From Gaiella occulta (lineage in GTDB: Bacteria > Actinomycetota > Thermoleophilia > Gaiellales > Gaiellaceae), in contig NZ_QQZY01000005.1 of assembly GCF_003351045.1 (NCBI RefSeq), forward strand, positions 1 through 64,000: a stretch of 64,000 nt of DNA, written 5' to 3'. The notes under the pieces were generated by a model. The model did not search any database. It was given only the letters and a program-made list of their open reading frames with translations, and was not told the DNA's origin. Shown here one piece after another: positions 49,405 to 57,449 of this stretch (positions are counted from its first letter, which is position 1; every line of letters begins with the position of its first letter). The position numbers were made by a program, and so were the translations under genes.

Positions 49405-50082
49405 GTGGCGGCTCCGCTTCCCGAGGTCGTCGTCTTCGACGTGGTCGGCACGCTGTTCGACCTGGCGCCGGTCGAATCGGCGCTGGCCGCCCAGGGGGCG
49501 CCGCCCGACACGTTGGAGGCGTGGTTCGAGCGGTTGCTGCACTCCGCCGCGGCCCTGACCCTGGCCGGTGAGTTCGCCCCCTTCGCCGAGATCGCGAGGT
49601 CGACGCTCGCCACCACGAGCGCGCGCGTCGGCGTCGAGGTCGACGCCGACGCGGTGCTGGCCTCGTTCCGGGAGCTGCCCCTGCAGCCCGGAGCGCGCGA
49701 GGCGGTCGGCACGCTCGCCGCCGCGGGAATCGAGGTCGCCGCGCTCACCAACAGCGGCGCCGACCAGGCGCGTTCGCTGCTCGAGCGCAGCGGGGTGCTC
49801 GGATCCTTCGCCGAGGTGCTCTCCGTCGAGGCCGTGCGGCGGTACAAGCCCGACCCGTCGCCGTATCGTCACGCGCTCGAGCGGCTCGGGGTCTGCGCGG
49901 AACGTTCGGCGTTCGTCGCCGCGCACGCATGGGACGTCGTCGGCGCCGCGAACGTCGGCATGACCGCGATCTGGGTCTCGGCACACGAGCGCATCTGGCC
50001 ACTTCCGCGGCGGGCGGGAGTCGAGGTCGCCGACCTCCGCGCCGCGGCGGAGCGGGTCCTCGCGGGGCCACCCGGCGCCTGA
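49405..50082 (+). CDS. HAD-superfamily hydrolase (haloacid dehalogenase type II-like)
   Basis: A 225-residue protein, GTG 49405. Motif I VVVFDVVGTLFDLAPVESAL (Asp nucleophile), motif II VAALTNSGADQARSLLE, Lys in VRRYKPDPSPYRHAL and motif III FVAAHAWDVVGAANVGMTAI-W. The HAWDV and RYKPD pattern matches L-2-haloacid dehalogenase relatives rather than phosphatases, though specificity is unproven. Divergent from the membrane protein. Confidence 0.8.
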   Translation: MAAPLPEVVVFDVVGTLFDLAPVESALAAQGAPPDTLEAWFERLLHSAAALTLAGEFAPFAEIARSTLATTSARVGVEVDADAVLASFRELPLQPGAREAVGTLAAAGIEVAALTNSGADQARSLLERSGVLGSFAEVLSVEAVRRYKPDPSPYRHALERLGVCAERSAFVAAHAWDVVGAANVGMTAIWVSAHERIWPLPRRAGVEVADLRAAAERVLAGPPGA

Positions 50083-50195
50083 TACCGCGCCGCTCTGAAT
50101 CGGCGCAGCCGCACGTGCATCGAACCCGGTAGCGGCGGCGAGCGGGCCGTCCGGCCGGCGGCCCGCCGCGCAGCGACCCGAGCGGAGGAGAACGA

Positions 50196-51731
50196 ATGTC
50201 AACGACCGAGGGCGAGACCGTGCGCGTCGACCGCGACGAGGTCTTCCTCGAGCTGACGAGATCGATCTGCCCCGTCTGCAAGCGGGTCGTCGACGCCGAG
50301 GTGAACGTGCGCGACGGCAAGGTCGTGATGCGAAAGCGCTGCCCGGATCACGGGCCTTTCGAGGCCCTCGTCTACTCCGACGCCGACCTCTACCTGTCGA
50401 CGATCCGGTTCAACAAGCCCGGCACGCTTCCGCTCGAGTTCCAGACCGAGGTGCGGGACGGCTGCCCGCTCGACTGCGGGCTCTGCCCCGAGCACAAGCA
50501 ACACGCCTGTCTGGGCGTGATCGAGGTCAACACGGCGTGCAACCTCGACTGCCCGATCTGCTTCGCGGACTCCGGACACCAGCCGGACGGCTATTCGCTG
50601 ACGCGCGAGCACGTCGCCGCCATGCTCGACGCGTTCGTCGCCGCGGAGGGAGAGCCCGAGGTCGTCCAGTTCTCGGGCGGCGAGCCCACGATCCACCCGG
50701 ACATCATCGAGTTCGTCGAGATGGCGTACGCCCGCGGCATCACGCACGTGATGCTGAACACGAACGGCATCCGTCTCGCCCGCGACCGACGCTTCGCGCA
50801 GGAGGTGGCCCGGGTCGGCGCGCACCTCTACTTCCAGTTCGACGGCTTCGACGAGTCCACGCACCGCGCCATCAGGGGCAGGGACCTGCGTGCGGACAAG
50901 CTGCGTGCGCTCGACCACTGCGCCGAGCTCGGGATCGGCGCGATGCTCGTCGCCGCCGTCGAGCGCGGCGTCAACGAGCACGAGCTCGGCGCGATCGTGC
51001 GCTTCGGCGTCGAGCATCCCGCGGTCATGGGCGTCGTCTTCCAGCCCGTCACGCACGCGGGCCGCCATGTCGAGTTCGATCCGATGCAGCGGCTCACGAA
51101 CGCGGACGTGATGCACGCGCTCGCCGCCCAGCTGCCCGACTGGCTCGCCGTCTCCGACTTCGTCCCGGTTCCGTGCTGCTTTCCGACGTGCCGCAGCATG
51201 TGTTACGGGCTCGTCGACGGGAGCTCGTTCATCCCGATCGCCCGGCTCGTCGACGTCGAGGAGTACCTCGACTACGCCGCCAACCGCGTCGTCCCCGACC
51301 TGGAGATCCGCCATGCCCTCGAGAAGATGTTCTCCGCCTCGGCGACGCCAGGGGTGGAGCAGGCACTGCTCGCCTGCGAGAGCTGCGGCATCGACCTGCC
51401 GAAGGCGCTCGAGGCGATCGAGCGGCACGCGTTCATGATCGTCGCGCAGGACTTCCAGGACCCGTACACGCTCAACGTGCGGCAGCTGATGAAGTGCTGT
51501 GTCGAGCAGATCACGCCGGACGGGCGGCTGATCCCGTTCTGTGCGTACAACTCGGTCGGGTACCGCGAGCAGGTGCGGGCGGCGATGTCGGGAGTCGAGG
51601 TGCCGACCCTCGTGCCGAACGCGACACCTCTCCAGCCGCTGCTCGAGCTGACGCGCTACGGCTCGAAGACGGTGCCTGTTGCCGACCGCTCCGCCCGGTC
51701 GTCGGCGGGCAAGGGGAAGGTGGGGCGGTGA
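50196..51731 (+). CDS. Radical SAM protein (Tes/MJ0619- and TrsS-like group)
   Basis: A 511-residue enzyme. A Cys-rich N-terminus (SICPVCKRVV, RCPDHG, CPLDCGLCPEHKQHAC) precedes the SAM-radical cluster NTACNLDCPICFADSG (CxxxCxxC). Then come FSGGEPTIHPDIIEFVE, LNTNGIRLA and FQFDGFDESTHRAIRG. The C-terminal part has further Cys groups (CCFPTCRSMC, ACESCG, KCC). This architecture is that of the radical SAM group containing archaeal tetraether-lipid synthase and bacterial TrsS-type proteins. It probably joins or methylates unactivated carbons. The stop overlaps a methyltransferase gene (GTGA), and a CDP-alcohol phosphotransferase follows. Confidence 0.8.
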   Translation: MSTTEGETVRVDRDEVFLELTRSICPVCKRVVDAEVNVRDGKVVMRKRCPDHGPFEALVYSDADLYLSTIRFNKPGTLPLEFQTEVRDGCPLDCGLCPEHKQHACLGVIEVNTACNLDCPICFADSGHQPDGYSLTREHVAAMLDAFVAAEGEPEVVQFSGGEPTIHPDIIEFVEMAYARGITHVMLNTNGIRLARDRRFAQEVARVGAHLYFQFDGFDESTHRAIRGRDLRADKLRALDHCAELGIGAMLVAAVERGVNEHELGAIVRFGVEHPAVMGVVFQPVTHAGRHVEFDPMQRLTNADVMHALAAQLPDWLAVSDFVPVPCCFPTCRSMCYGLVDGSSFIPIARLVDVEEYLDYAANRVVPDLEIRHALEKMFSASATPGVEQALLACESCGIDLPKALEAIERHAFMIVAQDFQDPYTLNVRQLMKCCVEQITPDGRLIPFCAYNSVGYREQVRAAMSGVEVPTLVPNATPLQPLLELTRYGSKTVPVADRSARSSAGKGKVGR

Positions 51732-52516
51732 CGCTCGCCCCGTCGCAGATCAAGGCGTGCTGCGCCGCCACCTACTCCGGCCCGGTCGCGCGCTTCCTGC
51801 TCGGGGACACGTTTCACCCGGGAGGGAGCGCGCTCTCGAGCCGGCTGCTGGCGGCGCTGCAGGTCGACGCAGCGGCGACGGTGCTCGACCTCGCAAGCGG
51901 GCCGGGGACGAGCGCGATCCTCGCCGCGCGACAGCTCGGGTGCACCGTCGTCGGGGTCGAGCTGTCGGCCGAGAACGTCGCGGCTGCCGGCGACGCGGCG
52001 AGGCGCGCGGGCGTCGCCGCACGCGTGCGCTTCGTCCAGGGTGACGCCGAGTCACTCCCGCTCGGGGACGCGAGCATCGACGGTGCGCTCTGCGAGTGCG
52101 CCTTCTGCCTCTTCCCCGACAAGACCACGGCCGCGGCCGAGCTCGCCCGCGTGCTCACGCCGGGAGCCCGGCTTGCGCTCTCCGACGTGACGGCCGACCC
52201 CGAGCGGCTGCCGGCCGAGCTGTCCGGGATCAGCGCATGGGCGGCCTGCGTCGCCGATGCCCGGCCGCTCGACGAGATCGCCGCGCTCCTCGAGCAGGCC
52301 GGCCTCGTCGTCGAGCACAGCGAGCGTCAGGACAGGCTCGTGAAGGACGTCGTCGCGCGCGTCGAGGCGCGACTCCGGCTCGCCCGGCTCCTGGATCCCG
52401 GGCTCGCCCGCGACCTCGGCCCCGGCATCGAGCGCGGCCTCGCGCTGATCCCGACCGTGCGAGAGGCGATCGACCGCGGGGCCCTCGGCTACGGGATCGT
52501 CGTCGCGCGGCGGTGA
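51728..52516 (+). CDS. SAM-dependent methyltransferase (DVU_1556/TrsM-like)
   Basis: A 262-residue class I methyltransferase from GTG 51728. A short N-terminal Cys motif KACCAATYSGPVARFLLGDT, then FHPGG, precedes motif I VLDLASGPGTSAILAARQLG, motif II region VVGVELSAENVAAAGDAARR, post-I RVRFVQGDAESLPLGDASID and CAFCLFPDKTTAAAELARVL. The KxCCA..Y...LLGD..HPGG start is characteristic of methyltransferases paired with TrsS-like radical SAM proteins. Substrate unknown; a Cys pair suggests metal or metalloid chemistry such as arsenic, but that is speculation. Confidence 0.8.
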   Translation: MTLAPSQIKACCAATYSGPVARFLLGDTFHPGGSALSSRLLAALQVDAAATVLDLASGPGTSAILAARQLGCTVVGVELSAENVAAAGDAARRAGVAARVRFVQGDAESLPLGDASIDGALCECAFCLFPDKTTAAAELARVLTPGARLALSDVTADPERLPAELSGISAWAACVADARPLDEIAALLEQAGLVVEHSERQDRLVKDVVARVEARLRLARLLDPGLARDLGPGIERGLALIPTVREAIDRGALGYGIVVARR

Positions 52517-52520
52517 CGAG

Positions 52521-53396
52521 GTGACCGAAGGGGAGCGCTGGGCGCTCGAGCTGCTCGCCGAGCTGCGAGCGGCGCGCTTTCGCCCGCGCGCGTGGGCGCG
52601 CTTCCTCGCCGCCGCGCTCGAGCGCGCCGCGCTCGAGCGCCGCCTGCACCGGCGCGCGCACCGGCAGACGCTCGCGCTGACGTTCACCGGGCTGGCCGCG
52701 TGGGCGGTGCCGGCCGTGCTGGGACACGCCGCGCTCGGCCTCGCCGGGGCGGGGTGGCTCGTCGCGACGATGCTGATGGTCGACTGGCACCTCGGCATGC
52801 TGGAGACGCCCGACGGCCGCCCGCTCGGCCGGCTCGGCCTCGCGAACACCGTCACCGTCGCGCGCGGCGCTGCCGTGCCGATCCTCTTCGCGGTGGACGC
52901 CGGCGGGCTGCTCGTCGCGCTGGCGCTGTTCGGCGCTCTCGACGTCGTCGACGGCGCCCTCGCGCGCGGGCTCGACGAGCGCACCCGCCTCGGGGCGTGG
53001 CTGGAGGGCTCGCTCGACAGCCTCGTCGCCGTCGCCTTCGCCGCCGCCGCCGCGCGGATCGGCGCGATACCGGCATGGCTGACGGCGCTGATCCTCGCCC
53101 GGGTCGCCGTGCCGTGGCTCGTCGTCGCCTGGCTCTACGTCCTCACGCCGTCTCCTCCGCAGGCCGCCGGCGCGGTCCGCGCCCCGGGGTACGCCGCCCG
53201 CGCTCCCGGTGTGACCGCCGCGATCGGGCTCGCGCTCGCGCTCGCCGGCGAGGATGTGGGTGTGCCGGTCGCCGCGATCGCCGCCGGCGTGTCGATTTTC
53301 CCGTTCGCGCTCGCCGTCGCGCGGTCACGCGCGCCGGCTGCCGCGGGCGCTGCACCCGGTCCGGCCGCGGGCGCTCTCAGATCTGGAAGCCGCTGA
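52521..53396 (+). CDS. CDP-alcohol phosphatidyltransferase family protein
   Basis: A 291-residue membrane protein with about seven hydrophobic segments. The family motif D-x2-DG-x2-AR-x8-G-x3-D-x3-D is seen in DVVDGALARGLDERTRLGAW, then LEGSLD: the third Asp is Glu here. It would transfer a phospho-alcohol headgroup from a CDP-activated donor. The first 55 residues form a charged helix pair not in standard enzymes. Starts 4 bases after the methyltransferase; its last 20 bases overlap the end of the convergent ccdA gene. Confidence 0.75.
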   Translation: MTEGERWALELLAELRAARFRPRAWARFLAAALERAALERRLHRRAHRQTLALTFTGLAAWAVPAVLGHAALGLAGAGWLVATMLMVDWHLGMLETPDGRPLGRLGLANTVTVARGAAVPILFAVDAGGLLVALALFGALDVVDGALARGLDERTRLGAWLEGSLDSLVAVAFAAAAARIGAIPAWLTALILARVAVPWLVVAWLYVLTPSPPQAAGAVRAPGYAARAPGVTAAIGLALALAGEDVGVPVAAIAAGVSIFPFALAVARSRAPAAAGAAPGPAAGALRSGSR

Positions 53397-54108
53397 AGCG
53401 CGCGAGCCCCGCGGTGAAACGGGTCAGATAGCCCGTCGAGAGCAGGATCCCGAAGACGACGAGCGTGCCGCCGGAGACGAGGCCGACGACGCGGCGATGC
53501 CGCCGGAACACGGACACGAAGCCGAGCGCCCTCGTGAAACCGAGCCCGAAGAGCAGGAACGGCACCCCGAGTCCGATGGAGTAGACACCGAGCAGGATCG
53601 CTCCCTGTCCCGCGTTGCGCCCGGCGGCGGAGAGGGCGAGGATCGCCGCGAGCGTCGGGCCGATGCACGGCGTCCAGCCGACGCCGAACGCCACCCCGAT
53701 CACCGCCGGCGCCGCGAACCCTCCGCGGCGCTCGACGTGGAAGCGCTTCTCGCGCAGGAGGCTCAGAGGAAGGGGAACGCCCGCGTAGATGAGGCCTGCG
53801 AAGGCGATGAAGACGCCGGCGACGATCTCGAGCGTGCGGCGGTTGGTGAGGAGGACGTCGCCGAACCACGCCGCGCCGGCCCCGAGGAGGACGAACATCG
53901 AGCCGAAGCCTGCGATGAACGCTGCGGTTGAAGAGACGACCCGGCGCGGCTGCGCTCCGATCTCGTCGAAGCCGACGCCCGAGACGAGCGACAGGTAGCC
54001 GGGCACGAGCGGGAACACGCACGGCGAGAGGAACGAGAGGAACCCGGCCGCGAAGGCGGCCACGAGCGCGGCGGGGCCGAACTCGATCGCGAAGACGACG
54101 GATCCCAT
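53377..54108 (-). CDS. ccdA: Cytochrome c biogenesis protein CcdA-like
   Basis: A 243-residue, six-helix membrane protein. The first helix pair holds FLSPCVFPLVPGYLSLVSG with Cys and Pro, and the fourth AVIGVAFGVGWTPCIGPTLA with the second conserved Cys. These two membrane cysteines carry reducing equivalents from cytoplasmic thioredoxin to extracytoplasmic partners. Divergent from a TlpA-like thioredoxin gene, its likely electron acceptor. Confidence 0.9.
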   Translation of the reverse strand: MGSVVFAIEFGPAALVAAFAAGFLSFLSPCVFPLVPGYLSLVSGVGFDEIGAQPRRVVSSTAAFIAGFGSMFVLLGAGAAWFGDVLLTNRRTLEIVAGVFIAFAGLIYAGVPLPLSLLREKRFHVERRGGFAAPAVIGVAFGVGWTPCIGPTLAAILALSAAGRNAGQGAILLGVYSIGLGVPFLLFGLGFTRALGFVSVFRRHRRVVGLVSGGTLVVFGILLSTGYLTRFTAGLARFSGFQI

Positions 54109-54263
54109 GCTCGCTCTGATGTCGCCCGCTGCGCAGACGTTTCACACGGTCGCCCCGCGCGAGCGGGCGAGCTCGGCGCGAGGCGCCTGCCGGCGGTCGC
54201 TGAATCCTTTCCTTCGCCGATCGCATCGAAACGCCTGATGACACGACACCGAAGGAACCGGGC

Positions 54264-54860
54264 ATGAGCCAGAAGAAGGCACGGGAGGTGCGCCGCGTGA
54301 AGGCAACTCCCACGAGCAGCAAGGCAGCCGGCCACTCGCGGCTCCTGGTCGCGGCCGGCGCCGTCGTGGTCGCGGCGCTCGTCGGCGCCGGAGTGCTGGC
54401 GACGCGCAACACCGGGCCGGCTCAGGCCGTACAGGTACAGACCGCTTCGAGCTCGGTGGTGTCGATCTCCGGCACCGACCCGATCAGCGGCAAGCCGATC
54501 AGCCTCGCCGACTACGCCGGGAAGCCGGTCGTGCTGAACGTGTGGGCCTCCTGGTGCCCGGGCTGCAGGGCCGAGGCCATAGATCTGCGCACGTTCGTCG
54601 CGCGGCACCCCGAGGTGCAGACGATCGGGATCGACCAGCGGGACACGAAGGGCGACGCCGGCGGCTTCTACCGCCAGTTCGGCTGGACGCACCCGAGCAT
54701 CTTCGACCCCGACGGGAGCATCGCGGCCTCGCTCGGGCTCCAGGGGTTGCCGACGACCTACTTCCTCGACCGCAATCACCGCGTCGTCACGCAGATCGTC
54801 GGCGCGACGAACCTCGCCGGGTTCGAAAAGGGGCTCCAGGCCGCGCTCGCAGGCGCGTGA
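54264..54860 (+). CDS. TlpA/ResA-like membrane-anchored thioredoxin
   Basis: A 198-residue protein with N-terminal anchor (LLVAAGAVVVAALVGAGVLA, about 30-49). The thioredoxin fold reads KPISLADYAGKPVVLNVWAS, then WCPGCRAEAIDLR with active site WCPGC, HPEVQTIGIDQRDTKGDAGG, and LPTTYFLDRNHRVV with the cis-Pro. It would reduce or isomerise disulfides outside the membrane, fed by the divergent CcdA. A CTGAATC element lies 58 bases upstream. Confidence 0.9.
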   Translation: MSQKKAREVRRVKATPTSSKAAGHSRLLVAAGAVVVAALVGAGVLATRNTGPAQAVQVQTASSSVVSISGTDPISGKPISLADYAGKPVVLNVWASWCPGCRAEAIDLRTFVARHPEVQTIGIDQRDTKGDAGGFYRQFGWTHPSIFDPDGSIAASLGLQGLPTTYFLDRNHRVVTQIVGATNLAGFEKGLQAALAGA

Positions 54861-54864
54861 TGCC

Positions 54865-56364
54865 TCAGAGCCGCCGACGATCGCCGTCGTCGTCGCCCTC
54901 GACCAGGGAACGCCCGAGCGGGAACAGCCGGCTCGCCGCCTGCTGCACGCCGACGCTCATGGTCGGATAGGCGTGGATCGTCTGCGCCAGGCGGCCGGCG
55001 AAGGCGTCGACGCGCATCGCGAGCGCGCACTCGTGGATCAGCTCGCCGGCGCCGCGCCCGACGATCTGCGCACCGACCAGCCTGCCGCCGCCGGCCCAGC
55101 CGAGCAGCCGCCGCTTCGCGGTCACGAGCTTCACGAAGCCCTCGCTGCGCCCCGCGATGCGCGCCCGGTCGACCCGGGTCATCGGGAACGCGACCGCCCG
55201 CACCGCCCCGGCCCCGTGACGCTCGCGCGCTTCACGCTCGCAGAGGCCGACGCTCGCGACCTCCGGATCGACGAAGACGACGCTCGGGACGACGCGCAGG
55301 TCGCGCTTCGCCCTCTTCCCGGCCGCGTTGCGGCCGGCGACCGCACCCTCGTGGGCGGCGACGTGCGTGAGGATCGAGCCGCCGGTGACGTCTCCGGCCG
55401 CGAAGACGTTCGCCACCGACGTCCGGCAGCGCTCGTCGACGCGCACGAACCCCCGCTCGGTCTCGACACCGATCGCGTCCAGGCCGAGCGCGGCGGTCGT
55501 CGCCGTCCGGCCGGTCGCGACGAGCAGGACGTCCCCGAGCACGGTCTCGCCGTCGAGATCGAGCGCCACCTCGTTGCCGCGGCGTGACGCCCGCCGGATG
55601 CGATGCCCCAGGCGCAGCTCGACGCCTTCGCGGCGCAGCGAGCGCTCGACGAGCGCCCCGACCTCCGGATCGTGCTGCGACAGCAGCTTCTCGAGCTGTT
55701 CCACGACGGTGACGTGGCTCCCGAAGCGGGAGAACGCCTGGGCGAGCTCGATGCCGATCGCGCCGGCGCCGACGACGAGCATGCGCCCGGGGAGCGCCTC
55801 GAGATCGAAGATCGTGCGGCTCGTCAGGTACGGCACGGCATCGAGCCCGGGGACAGCCGGCGTGGCGGGGGCGGTTCCGGTCGCGATCACGAAGCGCCGC
55901 GCGCGAATCTCCCGCTCCCCGACGAGAATCCGATGCGCGTCGACGAACCGCGCGTCGCCGTGGATCACCTCGATCCCGCGCGCGCTGAACCGGTCGACGC
56001 GCTCGTCCGCGGCGACCTCGGCCACGATCCGGCGCTGTCGCTCGCGGACTGCTGCGAAATCGAGCCGGGGCTCAGCGACCAGCACGCCGGCGCGAACGAG
56101 CTCGCCGGCGTCGGCAGCAGCCTGCGCGACGTCGATCAGCGCCTTCGACGGCACGCAGCCGTAGTAGGTGCAGTCGCCGCCCAGCCGCCCCTCGCGCTCG
56201 ACGAGCGCTACGCGGGCACCCTCGTGGCCGGCGGCGAGCGCGGCCGTCAGCCCCGCCGTTCCACCGCCGACGACGGCGACGTCGAACGAGAATGGTGGTC
56301 GCGGGAGCCGACGCTTCTCCGGATCGTGGCGAGCGCCGCGCCACCCCGGCTCGGCATCCGTCAC
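54865..56364 (-). CDS. Pyridine nucleotide-disulfide oxidoreductase (MerA-like)
   Basis: A 499-residue flavoprotein. FAD loop FDVAVVGGGTAGLTAALAAG, redox disulfide GGDCTYYGCVPSK, NADPH loop MLVVGAGAIGIELAQAFSRF, VFAAGDVTGGS, and dimer domain VVFVDPEVASVGLCEREARE, then ECALAMRVDAFAGRLAQTIH-AYPT. The N-terminus has ~28 extra residues with no HMA motif; no C-terminal Cys pair exists. HAYPT resembles mercuric-reductase-like family FAD reductases found next to rhodanese or membrane DedA proteins. It overlaps a zinc-finger gene upstream (ATGA). Confidence 0.85.
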   Translation of the reverse strand: MTDAEPGWRGARHDPEKRRLPRPPFSFDVAVVGGGTAGLTAALAAGHEGARVALVEREGRLGGDCTYYGCVPSKALIDVAQAAADAGELVRAGVLVAEPRLDFAAVRERQRRIVAEVAADERVDRFSARGIEVIHGDARFVDAHRILVGEREIRARRFVIATGTAPATPAVPGLDAVPYLTSRTIFDLEALPGRMLVVGAGAIGIELAQAFSRFGSHVTVVEQLEKLLSQHDPEVGALVERSLRREGVELRLGHRIRRASRRGNEVALDLDGETVLGDVLLVATGRTATTAALGLDAIGVETERGFVRVDERCRTSVANVFAAGDVTGGSILTHVAAHEGAVAGRNAAGKRAKRDLRVVPSVVFVDPEVASVGLCEREARERHGAGAVRAVAFPMTRVDRARIAGRSEGFVKLVTAKRRLLGWAGGGRLVGAQIVGRGAGELIHECALAMRVDAFAGRLAQTIHAYPTMSVGVQQAASRLFPLGRSLVEGDDDGDRRRL

Positions 56365-56651
56365 AAGTCTTCGCGGCGGATTCGCTCGACGACCACGCGG
56401 GCCGCAGACCCGGAGAGCTCGGCGTCATCTCGGCGACCCAGCTCGCGAACGCTCTCGACGGTGCGGACGAGCGACGCGTAGAGCGAGCGGCAGCGCCGGC
56501 AGTAGCGCAGATGCCTGCGCACACGCCGCTCGCGCCGCGGCGGCAAGGAGCCCTCGAGATGATCGGAGAGCCGGTCGCGAGTCTCCTCGCACGATCCGTT
56601 GATCGGACGAATCAGCGTGCTCACGATCAGTTCGATGCCTGTGCCCGCCAT
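56361..56651 (-). CDS. Anti-sigma factor-like zinc-finger protein
   Basis: A 96-residue soluble protein with CEETRDRLSDHLEGSLPPRR and HLRYCRRCRSLYASL: Cys...His-x3-Cys-x2-Cys as in zf-HC2. No membrane helix. No ECF sigma gene is adjacent, so its partner may be the factor at 47837-48397 or elsewhere. Coupled to the flavoprotein by an ATGA overlap. Confidence 0.75.
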   Translation of the reverse strand: MAGTGIELIVSTLIRPINGSCEETRDRLSDHLEGSLPPRRERRVRRHLRYCRRCRSLYASLVRTVESVRELGRRDDAELSGSAARVVVERIRREDL

Positions 56652-56785
56652 CTCGATTCACGGATGATAGGCGGTCGCTCGCCGATCGAGACGGGCGCAT
56701 CGCGTCGTGCAACGGCTTCGAGCCCGCGCCCGGGCCGGCTGCGGCGCAGGGCGGAGCGCACCGAGCCGTCTGCCACACTTCGCCG

Positions 56786-57418
56786 GTGCGCGTAGTCATC
56801 GCAGACGACCACAGGCTGATGCTCGACGGGATCCGGCGGGCGCTCGAGGCAGACGGCGGCTTCGAGATCGTCGGCGAGACGCAGAACGGCACCCAGGTGC
56901 TGCCGATCGTGTCGCGCACGACGCCGGACCTCGTGCTGCTCGACGTCCGCATGCCGCACATGGACGGGCTCGCCTGCCTCGACGAGATCCGCAGGCGCCA
57001 CCCGGCGACCAAGGTGGTGATGCTGTCGGCGTCGACCTCGCAGGAGCTCGTCGAGGCCGCGCTGCGACGGGGCGCGAGCGCCTACATCTCGAAGAGCGTC
57101 GACCCGGTCGACCTGCCCTCCACGCTGCGCCAGGCGATCGAGGGCAACGTGTTCAGCGCGACGCCGCTCGCCGGCGAGGCCGAGGCGGGCGGCGCCAGGG
57201 CGGCGGGCCTGACGGAGCGGGAGACGTCGATCCTGAAGACCCTTGCCCGCGGGCTCTCGAACGACGAGATCGCGAAGGAGCTGTGGGTCACCCAGCAGAC
57301 GGTGAAGTTCCACCTGACGAACATCTACCGCAAGCTCGGCGTCAAGAATCGCACGGAGGCGACGCGGCTCGCGTACCAGCAAGGGCTCGTGGAGAGCCCG
57401 CTCTACGGCGACGAGTAG
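56786..57418 (+). CDS. NarL/FixJ-family response regulator
   Basis: A 210-residue protein, GTG 56786. Receiver: VVIADDHRLMLDGIRRALEA, phospho-acceptor Asp53 in LVLLDVRMPHMDG, Lys in AYISKSVDP. LuxR-type helix-turn-helix: LTERETSILKTLARGLSNDE-IAKELWVTQQTVKFHLTNIY, RKLGVKNRTEA. No sensor kinase is adjacent, so it is an orphan in the window. It is followed by a membrane protein in the same orientation 31 bases later. Confidence 0.93.
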   Translation: MRVVIADDHRLMLDGIRRALEADGGFEIVGETQNGTQVLPIVSRTTPDLVLLDVRMPHMDGLACLDEIRRRHPATKVVMLSASTSQELVEAALRRGASAYISKSVDPVDLPSTLRQAIEGNVFSATPLAGEAEAGGARAAGLTERETSILKTLARGLSNDEIAKELWVTQQTVKFHLTNIYRKLGVKNRTEATRLAYQQGLVESPLYGDE

Positions 57419-57449
57419 CACGATCGGATCCGCGCGCGAGACGTCGCCG

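Noticed and set aside
50196-51731. Selenocysteine in the radical SAM protein
   Set aside because: TrsS-like proteins can carry Sec near the N-terminal CPxC, but here the codons are ordinary Cys codons.
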